A DNA stretch of 5,759 nucleotides from Chloroflexota bacterium. Lineage in GTDB: Bacteria; Chloroflexota; Dehalococcoidia; Lucifugimonadales; UBA3495. Under the pieces are notes generated by a model. It was given only the letters and a program-made list of their open reading frames with translations. It did no database searches and was not told the origin of the DNA. Positions 1-5,345 of this stretch are shown piece by piece (position 1 is the stretch's first letter; the number at the start of each line of letters is the position of its first letter). The stretch spans positions 1 through 5,759 of the forward strand of contig JAPPJA010000072.1 of NCBI GenBank assembly GCA_028874675.1, given 5' to 3'. Both the position numbers and the translations under genes were made by a program.

Positions 1-819
1 TCGCTGAAGCTGGCCTTTTCCGACCGCCACTCCTACTACGGCGACCCCGACTTTGTCGATGTGCCGATGAAGGGCCTGCTGGACCCGGACTACGCCGCCC
101 GGCGACGGCAGGAAATTGACCCGGCCCGGGCCTGTCCCGACATGCCGTTGGCCGGCGACCCCTGGGCCTACCAGGGCTATGAAAGCAACGGGGCCAGGCC
201 GGCCCATCCGGAGCCAGTGGCGGGAGCTGTGGAGCCGGACACCAGCTACATCTGCGTGGTTGACCGGTGGGGCAATGGTTTTTCGGCCACGCCCAGCGAT
301 GGCTTCTCCGCCGCGGCCGCCGTACCGGGCCTGGGCTTTGCAATGTCCACCCGGGGCTACCAGACCTGGCTGGACCGGGACCATCCGGCCTGCCTGATGC
401 CGGGAAAGCGGCCCCGGCTGACGCCCAATCCGGCCATGGCTTTCCGCGACGGCAAGCTGTGGATGCCCTTCGGCACTCCCGGTGGCGATGTCCAGTGCCA
501 GTCCATGACCCAGCTTTTCCTGAATGTAGCGGAGTTCGGGATGGACGCGCAGGAGGCCATCGAGCAGCCCCGGGTGGCCAGCTGGAGCTTTCCCGAGTCT
601 GGTTTCCCCCACGGTTACACCCCGGCGGCCATGTCGGCGGAGGGGCGCATCGACCCGGACACCATCAGGGAGCTGGAGCGTCGCGGCCACGCGGTGGAGG
701 TCTGGAACGACTGGACACCCAGCATGGGCGCCCTCTGCGCCATCACCATCGACCGGGAAAGGGAAACGCTGGAGGTAGGGGCCGACCTGCGCCGCGACAA
801 CTACGCCCTGGGCCGGTGA
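1..819 (+). CDS. Gamma-glutamyltransferase-like Ntn-hydrolase, C-terminal part (5' end outside window)
   Basis: The reading frame is open from base 1 and ends with TGA at 817-819, giving 272 residues of a larger protein. It opens with the family stretch KLAFSDRHSYYGDPDFVDVP, typical of the end of the GGT large subunit. The Thr encoded at 241-243 (in DTSYICVVDRWGN) aligns with the self-cleaving catalytic Thr. The small subunit from that Thr would be 192 residues, close to the about 190 of E. coli GGT. The oxyanion-type Gly-Gly lies in FGTPGGD (469-489). In place of the classical SSMSP lid motif the protein has KRPRLTPNPAM, and no DDF motif is seen. It therefore belongs with the broader GGT-like/acylase group, and a true glutathione substrate is doubtful. 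The N-terminus, any signal peptide and the alpha-carboxylate-binding Arg lie outside the window. The family assignment is strong and the substrate unknown. Confidence 0.92.
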   Translation, partial: SLKLAFSDRHSYYGDPDFVDVPMKGLLDPDYAARRRQEIDPARACPDMPLAGDPWAYQGYESNGARPAHPEPVAGAVEPDTSYICVVDRWGNGFSATPSDGFSAAAAVPGLGFAMSTRGYQTWLDRDHPACLMPGKRPRLTPNPAMAFRDGKLWMPFGTPGGDVQCQSMTQLFLNVAEFGMDAQEAIEQPRVASWSFPESGFPHGYTPAAMSAEGRIDPDTIRELERRGHAVEVWNDWTPSMGALCAITIDRERETLEVGADLRRDNYALGR

Positions 820-827
820 AATCCTTC

Positions 828-903
828 CTATCCACGAATGGGCACGAATGATCACTAATGGAAACTCCTTCATTAGTGGGGATTAGCGCCCATTCGTGGA
901 TAG
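828..903. repeat. Near-palindromic intergenic repeat between convergent genes
   Basis: Two perfect 16-base arms (828-843 and 888-903) flank a partly paired interior. An inner 8-bp stem (853-860 with 871-878) closes a 10-base loop. The element starts 8 bases after the GGT-like stop and ends 7 bases before the SDR stop, so it could form a hairpin in either transcript. No T-run follows on either side, so it is not a canonical Rho-independent terminator. Its left half matches the CCACGAAT repeat family also seen near 2606 and 3249. Confidence 0.85.
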
Positions 904-910
904 TTTCCTG

Positions 911-1660
911 TTACATGGCCGTGCGGCCGCCGTCTATAACCAGCTCGCTGCCGGTGACGAAGGAGGACTCGTCGGAGGCCAGGTACAGGGCGCCGAAGGC
1001 CACGTCTTCGGGCTTGCCGATGCGACCCAGGGGCGTCCGGCCCAGGCGGTACCGGTACTGTTCCTCGTCGGCCAGCATATGCGCCGTCATGGGCGTCTCG
1101 ATGATGCCCGGGTGGATGGAGTTGGCGCGAATCTTGTCGCCGGCGTACTGGATGGCCGTGGCCTTGGTAAAGATGCGCACCGCGCCCTTGGACGATCCGT
1201 AGGCGGCCGACATCTCGCTGCCAACCAGTCCGGCCACCGATGAGATGTTGATGATGGAACCGCCGCCGGCCTTGCGCATTTCCGGAATGGCGGCTTTAGT
1301 GCCCAGGAACACCCCCTTGCCGTTGATGTCCATCACCTGGTCCCACAGTTCCTCGGAGGTTTCCTCCACAGTCTCGGTACGGTAAATGCCGGCGTTGTTC
1401 ACCAGGATGTCCAGCTTGCCAAACCGCTCTACGGTGGCCGCCACCACGTCCTGCCAGTTGGCCTCGCTAGTGACGTCCAGGCGCAGAAACAGGCACTCGC
1501 CGCCCCGCTCATTGATTTCCGCCTCCACCTGTCGCCCCTCGTCCTCAAGCACGTCGCAGATAACCACCCGGGCGCCCTCGGTGGCGAACAGGCGGGCTTC
1601 CACGGCGCCCTGCCCCCTGGCGCCGCCGCTGACCAACGCTACCTTTCCCTCAAGTCGCAT
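911..1660 (-). CDS. Short-chain dehydrogenase/reductase (classical SDR, probably NAD-linked)
   Basis: The gene encodes 249 residues, the usual length for a classical SDR. The cofactor site is SGGARGQG at residues 11-18. Asp36 at the end of beta-2 suggests NAD(H) preference, and Asp62 fits the adenine pocket. NNAG is at 88-91. The catalytic tetrad is complete: Asn113, Ser141, Tyr154 and Lys158 (YGSSK). The C-terminus has the usual TGSELVIDGG. It would be a cytosolic oxidoreductase acting on an alcohol or ketone. The sequence resembles the hydroxysteroid/cyclopentanol dehydrogenase type, but the substrate cannot be read. An open frame extends upstream to 1741, but the ATG at 1660 has a strong AAGGAGG 7 bases upstream, and the extension would run over the promoter. 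The gene is monocistronic, convergent with the GGT-like gene and divergent from the CopD-like gene. Confidence 0.93.
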   Translation of the reverse strand: MRLEGKVALVSGGARGQGAVEARLFATEGARVVICDVLEDEGRQVEAEINERGGECLFLRLDVTSEANWQDVVAATVERFGKLDILVNNAGIYRTETVEETSEELWDQVMDINGKGVFLGTKAAIPEMRKAGGGSIINISSVAGLVGSEMSAAYGSSKGAVRIFTKATAIQYAGDKIRANSIHPGIIETPMTAHMLADEEQYRYRLGRTPLGRIGKPEDVAFGALYLASDESSFVTGSELVIDGGRTAM

Positions 1661-1667
1661 GGCCTTT

Positions 1668-1674
1668 CCTCCTT
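1668..1674 (-). promoter_or_regulatory. Ribosome binding site that decides the SDR start
   Basis: AAGGAGG on the minus strand, 7 bases before the ATG at 1658-1660. It fixes the start at the conserved MRLEGK N-terminus rather than at the upstream ATG at 1741. Confidence 0.85.
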
Positions 1675-1713
1675 CAGCGATAGTTGCTGTGCCGTCCTGA
1701 CCTTGTTGCTGGG

Positions 1714-1741
1714 ATTGTAACCGGGGCGGGAAAAGAGTCAA
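1714..1741 (-). promoter_or_regulatory. Predicted sigma-70-like promoter for the SDR gene
   Basis: On the minus strand, TTGACT (1736-1741) and TACAAT (1714-1719) are separated by 16 bases, each one mismatch from consensus. Transcription would start near 1707, leaving a leader of about 47 bases before the ATG at 1660. Confidence 0.6.
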
Positions 1742-1760
1742 GGGCGGCTCCGTTTTCCGT

Positions 1761-1789
1761 TTGACCCCGTTCTCCCCCGGCCATAGAAT
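1761..1789 (+). promoter_or_regulatory. Predicted sigma-70-like promoter for the CopD-like/Trm112-like pair
   Basis: TTGACC (1761-1766) and TAGAAT (1784-1789) are separated by 17 bases, each one mismatch from consensus. A start near 1796 gives a leader of about 47 bases before the ATG at 1843. It stands back to back with the SDR promoter, so the intergenic region serves both divergent units. Confidence 0.6.
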
Positions 1790-1842
1790 GTTCCGGCCCC
1801 GCCTTGGTCAACCAGGAATCGTGCGGAGACTAGAGCCCGCCC

Positions 1843-2325
1843 ATGAACGTTCTGGACTGGATATTGTTAGCCATTCGCTGGGCCCACGCCCTGGGCGCCG
1901 TGGCCTGGGTGGGAGGGGGGATTTTCTACCTGATGGTGTTGCGTCCCGCCTTTCAGCGTCGCGACCCCGGACAGGAGACCCACCGGGCCATTGGCGAAGA
2001 GTTTCGGGGCCTGGTGAACACCGCCATAATTGTCCTGGTGGTAACCGGCGCCATCCTCACGGCCAGCCGCCTGACCCTGGACACGGTAACGCTGCCCTAC
2101 GTGGCGGTGCTGGTCGTCAAGGTTGCTCTGGCCCTTTACATGATGGCGGTAATGCGGTTTCGGCGTCCATCCGGCGGGGGACACGATGAGCCCGGCATAA
2201 TGACCAAGGGCGCCAGCCTGCGTGCGGCGGCCACGGGACCCACGGCCCTGCTGGCGCTTGGCGTGATAATATTTGGACTGGCCGACGTGCTTGGCTATCT
2301 GTTTGAAAACAGCCTTGCCAGCTAG
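1843..2325 (+). CDS. Four-helix CopD-like integral membrane protein
   Basis: The gene encodes 160 residues with four predicted membrane segments, roughly residues 5-34, 58-77, 84-105 and 132-154. The first helix carries H15, then WVGGGIFY and LRPAF. This pattern is shared with the CopD/YcnJ-type copper-resistance membrane domain and related small membrane proteins. Lys93 in the third helix is also usual for this group. His15 and His47 are possible metal or haem ligands, but that is inference. An in-frame TAG at 1831-1833 rules out any start upstream of the ATG at 1843. No strong Shine-Dalgarno is visible; only a weak GGAG lies 15 bases or more upstream. The gene is first of a likely two-gene unit with the Trm112-like gene 32 bases downstream. 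Copper transport itself is not shown. Confidence 0.75.
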   Translation: MNVLDWILLAIRWAHALGAVAWVGGGIFYLMVLRPAFQRRDPGQETHRAIGEEFRGLVNTAIIVLVVTGAILTASRLTLDTVTLPYVAVLVVKVALALYMMAVMRFRRPSGGGHDEPGIMTKGASLRAAATGPTALLALGVIIFGLADVLGYLFENSLAS

Positions 2326-2348
2326 CGGATCAGCGGCGTCAAGAAACT

Positions 2349-2353
2349 GGAGG
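2349..2353 (+). promoter_or_regulatory. Ribosome binding site supporting a TTG start
   Basis: GGAGG lies 4 bases before the TTG at 2358-2360. The spacing is short, but the site is too far from the next ATG (2373) to serve it well. Starting at TTG also restores the family N-terminus MKKDL. Confidence 0.6.
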
Positions 2354-2357
2354 AAAG

Positions 2358-2540
2358 TTGAAGAAAGACCTGATGGAAATCCTGGCCTGCCCGGTTTGCA
2401 AGGGCGACCTTAGCCTGACCGTGGACACGGAGCAGGGAGACGAGGTCATGGAAGGCTCGCTTCACTGCGCGGCCTGCAACGAGACCTACCCCATCACCGA
2501 CGCCATACCCAACCTGTTGCCGCCCAACATGCGGGTGTAG
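2358..2540 (+). CDS. Trm112-like small zinc-ribbon protein
   Basis: The gene encodes 60 residues, the standard length of bacterial Trm112/YcaR-type proteins. Two CxxC pairs (C11/C14 in ACPVCKG and C37/C40 in HCAACNE) would hold one zinc ion. They are followed by the family signature YPITDAIPNLLP at 44-55. Eukaryotic and archaeal Trm112 activates methyltransferases; the bacterial role is less clear, so a methyltransferase partner is only a possibility. None is encoded nearby. The start is TTG, chosen because GGAGG precedes it and the resulting MKKDLMEILACP matches the family. An ATG five codons downstream would cut this off. It probably shares a transcript with the CopD-like gene 32 bases upstream. 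The next gene downstream converges on it. Confidence 0.88.
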   Translation: MKKDLMEILACPVCKGDLSLTVDTEQGDEVMEGSLHCAACNETYPITDAIPNLLPPNMRV

Positions 2541-2605
2541 GCCAGGCCATTACTTCCCCTGCTTTTGTTTCCACGAAGGACGAGAAGCAACTCGAAGACC
2601 AGTTT

Positions 2606-2684
2606 GTCCGCGAACAGGCACGAACATTCGCCAATTGGGGGAGTCCCGGGGACCTCTGGCAAATATTCGTACCTGTTCGTGAAC
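2606..2684. repeat. Long imperfect inverted repeat in the 3' region of the UGSC gene
   Basis: Arms of 28 bases (2606-2633 and 2657-2684) match at 23 positions and enclose a 23-base spacer. All five mismatches are transitions. Four become G-U wobbles in RNA read from the minus strand, so the stem is stronger in the UGSC transcript than in the + transcript. The right arm begins 13 bases beyond the UGSC stop codon. No U-run follows. The left arm shares 22 of 32 bases with the repeat at 830-861. A partial further copy (CCACGAAGGACGAG) sits at 2571-2584. Confidence 0.75.
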
Positions 2685-2697
2685 GCAATACCAGCCC

Positions 2698-3228
2698 CTA
2701 GCTGCCCGTAAGTATCGTCACCACCTCGGTGGCCAGGCCTTCCGCCCGCTCCCTCAGCTGCCCCCGGTCCAGGTTCTCGATGGGGTGCTCGGTGAAGATC
2801 GTTGGGTATTCTTCGGCGCCCCACATTTTCGCCATGCCCCTTGCGGTGGGGATGAACCGGTCGGTGCAGATGGTGGCCGAAGGCAGACCGGCCTTTTCCA
2901 CGTGAATCCCGTCGTGCACACTGCACGCGCTGCAGGACCCTCAATCGCCGATGGCAATTACCACCGCGTCGCAGTCCGTGGCCAGGGCCGCGATGGCCGC
3001 CGGGTCGGCGGGACGGGAGGCGCTGGGCTTGCGGTGCCACTGGACGTCGCCGATTTCGTACCGGGTCCGCAGGACTTCCGCCAGTTCCTCCAGCAGCACG
3101 TCGGCGTTGCGCTTGCTGTCGTCAATAATGCCCACTTTGGCGCCGGCCATTGTGGGCAGGCGGGGCGCGCCGTCGAAGGGCGGCGTTACCGGCTCAGTGG
3201 TGGGATTTACCAGGGTGTATTCGCTCAT
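2698..3228 (-). CDS. UGSC-family selenoprotein, read through an in-frame TGA at 2941-2943
   Basis: Reading TGA as selenocysteine gives 176 residues: 95 before, Sec96 and 80 after, ending at TAG 2698-2700. The protein runs MAGAKVGIIDDSKRNAD (27-43), RKPSASRP (66-73), DAVVIAIGD then Sec-Gly-Ser-Cys (96-99), SAC, and HDGIHVEKAGLPSATICTD. This is the layout of the UGSC family, in which Sec or Cys occupies residue 96. The UxxC pair plus Cys102 points to thiol/selenol redox chemistry in a Rossmann-like cytosolic domain; the substrate is unknown. The ATG at 3228 has GGGAGGA 6 bases upstream. The C-terminal part has no start with a ribosome site of its own: the GTG at 2919 has none. The GGT-like and other genes here use TGA as stop, so TGA is not simply recoded to Trp. 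A Cys-to-stop mutation is the main alternative. The 353-aa partner lies 71 bases upstream. Confidence 0.85.
2913..2927 (-). promoter_or_regulatory. Candidate bacterial SECIS hairpin
   Basis: In the minus-strand mRNA, CGUGCA and UGCACG form a perfect 6-bp stem with a GUG loop. The loop lies 20-22 bases after the UGA. Bacterial SECIS elements sit within the coding sequence just downstream of UGA, commonly with a small apical loop that has G near its first position. A competing 5-bp hairpin (CUGCA/UGCAG, 7-21 bases after UGA) overlaps it. Function is inferred from position and shape only. Confidence 0.55.
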
Positions 3229-3234
3229 ATTCCA

Positions 3235-3241
3235 TCCTCCC
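3235..3241 (-). promoter_or_regulatory. Ribosome binding site of the UGSC gene
   Basis: GGGAGGA on the minus strand, 6 bases before the ATG at 3226-3228. It supports translation of the whole gene from this one start. Confidence 0.75.
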
Positions 3242-3248
3242 GTTGTTC

Positions 3249-3280
3249 ATCCACGAATAGACACGAACGCTCACAAATTG
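3249..3280 (+). repeat. Single copy of the CCACGAAT intergenic repeat
   Basis: This 32-base stretch matches the copy at 830-861 at 26 of 32 positions. It lies between the 353-aa gene and the UGSC gene. Unlike the other two elements it has no opposing arm, so it is a solitary unit. Confidence 0.7.
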
Positions 3281-3299
3281 AGAATCGCTGGGCGGGCCG

Positions 3300-4361
3300 C
3301 TACCGGCGCACTTCCCTTGTAACCGAGGTGGACCCGACCTTGGGGCCCCAGCTCGGTATCACGGAGGACATGTTGGACTCCTCGCCTCCGGCAAATACTA
3401 CCAGAATATCCTCCGGAGAAGCGGTCAGCGGGACCATTCGCTCCTCATCCCCGGGTTCAACGTCTCCGGGGAACACCTGCGCCCGCTTGAAGTCGGCCAC
3501 TGAACGCCGGATGCGGGAGTGCAGGAACTCCTTGACGCTGGCCTTGGTCCAGTCCCTCCACAGGCCGCTGTTTCCTGCAATGGTGACCACGGTTTCTCCC
3601 TGCCTGATGCCCGCCGCCGGGTCGCCCACGGAACCCGAGGTGGACAGCGAGGTCCCCAGCGATGAGGCCACGTCGGCGATGGCGTACAGAATCGCCTCGG
3701 GGCGCCCCACGGACCTGACCTGTCGCGGCGCTTCCGAGGCGAAGACCGTTACCGCGCTCTGGCCGGCGGAGAAGCCCCGTTCCATGTGCAAAGGAGTCCA
3801 GTGGGTCTCGGTTTCTGCCTCGGCAATGCAGTAGCTGAACTTGCCGGGGTGACCGATAACGCTCCGGTCGTAAAGTCCCGGGATGGCGGCGCAGGCGTTC
3901 ATCAGGATGAGCCGGACCGCCCTGCCGATGGTCGAGTTGGCCCGGTTGCCGGGGCCAAAAAGGTTGTTGCGGGAGTTGATGCCCAGTTCCTGGACGACCG
4001 GCCCGTTGACGATTACCAGCACGGCGGCCCCGCCCATGCTGGACGAAGGGCCCACCAGGTTAAAGGGCGGCGCCAGCATGGCCTCGGCCGCCGCCAGGAC
4101 CACCGGCATGTATTCGGGCCTGCAGCCGGCCATCACCGCATTGGCTGCCACCTTCTCGGCGGTAATCTCCCTGCGCCGCTCCGGCAGTTCGCCGACAATC
4201 TCCGCCCCGTCCCGTCCGCCGGCCGCCAGGAACTCGGCCACCTTATCGGTGGTGGGCGGCAATATTGGCAGGCCGTCAGTCCAGCCCAGGTCGTAGAGGG
4301 CCTCAACGGCGTTGAAAATGTCGTCCCAGTTGGCGGTGGTGGTTTCGTTGGATGATGTCAT
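3300..4361 (-). CDS. Conserved protein of unknown function, likely partner of the UGSC selenoprotein
   Basis: The gene encodes 353 residues with no signal peptide or membrane segment, so a cytosolic protein is expected. I cannot name the family. Blocks that look conserved are WTDGLPILPPT (27-37), MAGCRPEYMPVV (77-88), LGINSRNNLFGPGNRANSTI (126-145), HPGKFSYC (171-178), HWTPLHMERGF (188-198) and FAGGEESNMSSVIPSW (323-338). Cys80, Cys157 and Cys178, together with His171 and His188, are candidates for catalysis or metal binding. The ATG at 4361 follows the TGA of the upstream gene with no base between, and AGGA (4369-4372) lies 7 bases before it, so translation may be coupled. It ends at TAG 3300-3302, 71 bases before the UGSC gene. 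Its position suggests joint work with the UGSC protein; the reaction is unknown. Confidence 0.88.
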   Translation of the reverse strand: MTSSNETTTANWDDIFNAVEALYDLGWTDGLPILPPTTDKVAEFLAAGGRDGAEIVGELPERRREITAEKVAANAVMAGCRPEYMPVVLAAAEAMLAPPFNLVGPSSSMGGAAVLVIVNGPVVQELGINSRNNLFGPGNRANSTIGRAVRLILMNACAAIPGLYDRSVIGHPGKFSYCIAEAETETHWTPLHMERGFSAGQSAVTVFASEAPRQVRSVGRPEAILYAIADVASSLGTSLSTSGSVGDPAAGIRQGETVVTIAGNSGLWRDWTKASVKEFLHSRIRRSVADFKRAQVFPGDVEPGDEERMVPLTASPEDILVVFAGGEESNMSSVIPSWGPKVGSTSVTREVRR

Positions 4362-5333
4362 TCAGTGTTCCTGTCTTGAGAGTTCAGCTAAGCGGGGAGT
4401 AAAGACATCCTTGAATCTGAGGAGGTTTTCTATCATCCAAACCTGAATTTCTGCAAGGGTGTCGTCATCATCGTCAATGCTGCCGGGGCGTGAAAGCGCT
4501 ATCCGGCAGGCCCTCCTGTTCTCCAAACGTTGCCAGTCCAGTATGCCAAGCTGCGAATGAACTTCATCCTGGCATTGTCGCAAGTCTTCCAACACATGCA
4601 CATTCTGTTCACCCTCAGGATAGTCGATATAAAGCTCGACTCTCGCTTCCTTCTGTCCAGTAAAATTGGCTCCGTATGTGAGATGCCTGAAACCGGTCGA
4701 AAAGCTATACCAGCTTTGGGGCTGACCTTTTCGTGCGTTAGTAAACCTGTGCTTTTCTCTCAATGTGTCAATGAGACTTTGGAAAAAACTCCCATACCTT
4801 TCGGATCTCTCTGATCTACCCGGGTTTGAGCTGGCTTCTCTCCGACGGACAGTCTCCCTACGCCATCCGTTTGGCGTTGCGACTACGTTAAAGTGGGGCG
4901 CTGGCAGTGAGTCGCCGATTCGCCACAATTCCACCGCTACTCCAAAGAATTGCGTATCCTCTCCCGTGCGTTGATTTAGCCAATCCAGTGCTTGGCGGTG
5001 TTCGTCCCTGAATTCCCTCGTCACCCACACTACGGCTTCCGCGTCAAATCCTGCTGCGTAGGTGAGAAGTTGTCCCAAATGGCTGTGGTCCGTGGCCTCC
5101 AGCTGATTCTCGATGATCACTGGTCGGCTACTGCCCAGGTCCGTGGCCAAAATATCCAGGTTGTAACCACCCACCGGCGCTTCTGTCTGCTGAAGCTCCA
5201 GGTCCATGCCCAGCGCTTCCCCTAACTCCGCGATATTGTCTGCCAGCCAGGGCGTGAAGTGCTGCGCCTCGTTGGGCCACGTCCCCCTTAAGTCGGGAAC
5301 CCGTTCTATTTTCGCCAGCCTCGGGGTGGGCAT
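4362..5333 (-). CDS. DUF4268-type protein with PD-(D/E)XK nuclease-like N-terminal domain
   Basis: The gene encodes 323 residues. The N-terminal part shows a nuclease-like core: Glu22 in NEAQHFTPWLADNI, Asp60 in GYNLDILATD, and Glu75-Asn-Gln77 in VIIENQLEATDHSHLGQLL. This fits a PD-(D/E)XK fold with Gln in place of the final Lys. The rest (about 170-310) resembles the DUF4268 domain. Such proteins are seen as stand-alone predicted endonucleases, sometimes near defence genes, but activity is unproven. The chosen ATG at 5333 has GAAGGG (5340-5345) 6 bases upstream. An open frame to 5402 overlaps the preceding gene and is unlikely to be used. GC is low for the window: hand counts give 27/60 at 4621-4680 and 23/60 at 4741-4800, against 43/60 at 3721-3780. 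This suggests horizontal acquisition. The TGA stop abuts the next gene's ATG. Confidence 0.82.
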   Translation of the reverse strand: MPTPRLAKIERVPDLRGTWPNEAQHFTPWLADNIAELGEALGMDLELQQTEAPVGGYNLDILATDLGSSRPVIIENQLEATDHSHLGQLLTYAAGFDAEAVVWVTREFRDEHRQALDWLNQRTGEDTQFFGVAVELWRIGDSLPAPHFNVVATPNGWRRETVRRREASSNPGRSERSERYGSFFQSLIDTLREKHRFTNARKGQPQSWYSFSTGFRHLTYGANFTGQKEARVELYIDYPEGEQNVHVLEDLRQCQDEVHSQLGILDWQRLENRRACRIALSRPGSIDDDDDTLAEIQVWMIENLLRFKDVFTPRLAELSRQEH

Positions 5334-5339
5334 GGCACA

Positions 5340-5345
5340 CCCTTC
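5340..5345 (-). promoter_or_regulatory. Ribosome binding site of the DUF4268 gene, overlapping the upstream stop
   Basis: GAAGGG on the minus strand, 6 bases before the ATG at 5333. It overlaps the TGA (5344-5346) of the coiled-coil gene, which suggests translational coupling and favours this start over the one at 5402. Confidence 0.6.

Noticed and set aside
828..903. Classical Rho-independent terminator
   Set aside because: The hairpin is long and AT-containing and no T-run follows the stem on either strand, so only a looser terminator-like role is possible.
1661..1741. N-terminal extension of the SDR to the ATG at 1741
   Set aside because: The strong ribosome site at 1668-1674 and the promoter at 1714-1741 lie inside the extension, and SDRs normally begin near the MRLEGK sequence.
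2698..2919. Separate small gene starting at GTG 2919
   Set aside because: There is no Shine-Dalgarno before the GTG, and the frame continues upstream through TGA into the UGSC N-terminal half, so it is the C-terminal part of one selenoprotein.
2941..2943. TGA read as tryptophan through an alternative genetic code
   Set aside because: TGA serves as the plain stop of the GGT-like, DUF4268 and coiled-coil genes in the same window.
3229..3299. Promoter just upstream of the UGSC gene
   Set aside because: TTGTGA is present, but no acceptable -10 box lies 16-18 bases downstream; the gap is mostly a repeat copy.
2785..3834. 349-codon open frame on the + strand
   Set aside because: It lies antisense to both the UGSC gene and the 353-aa gene, shows no recognisable domain or start signal, and is the kind of shadow frame expected in high-GC DNA.
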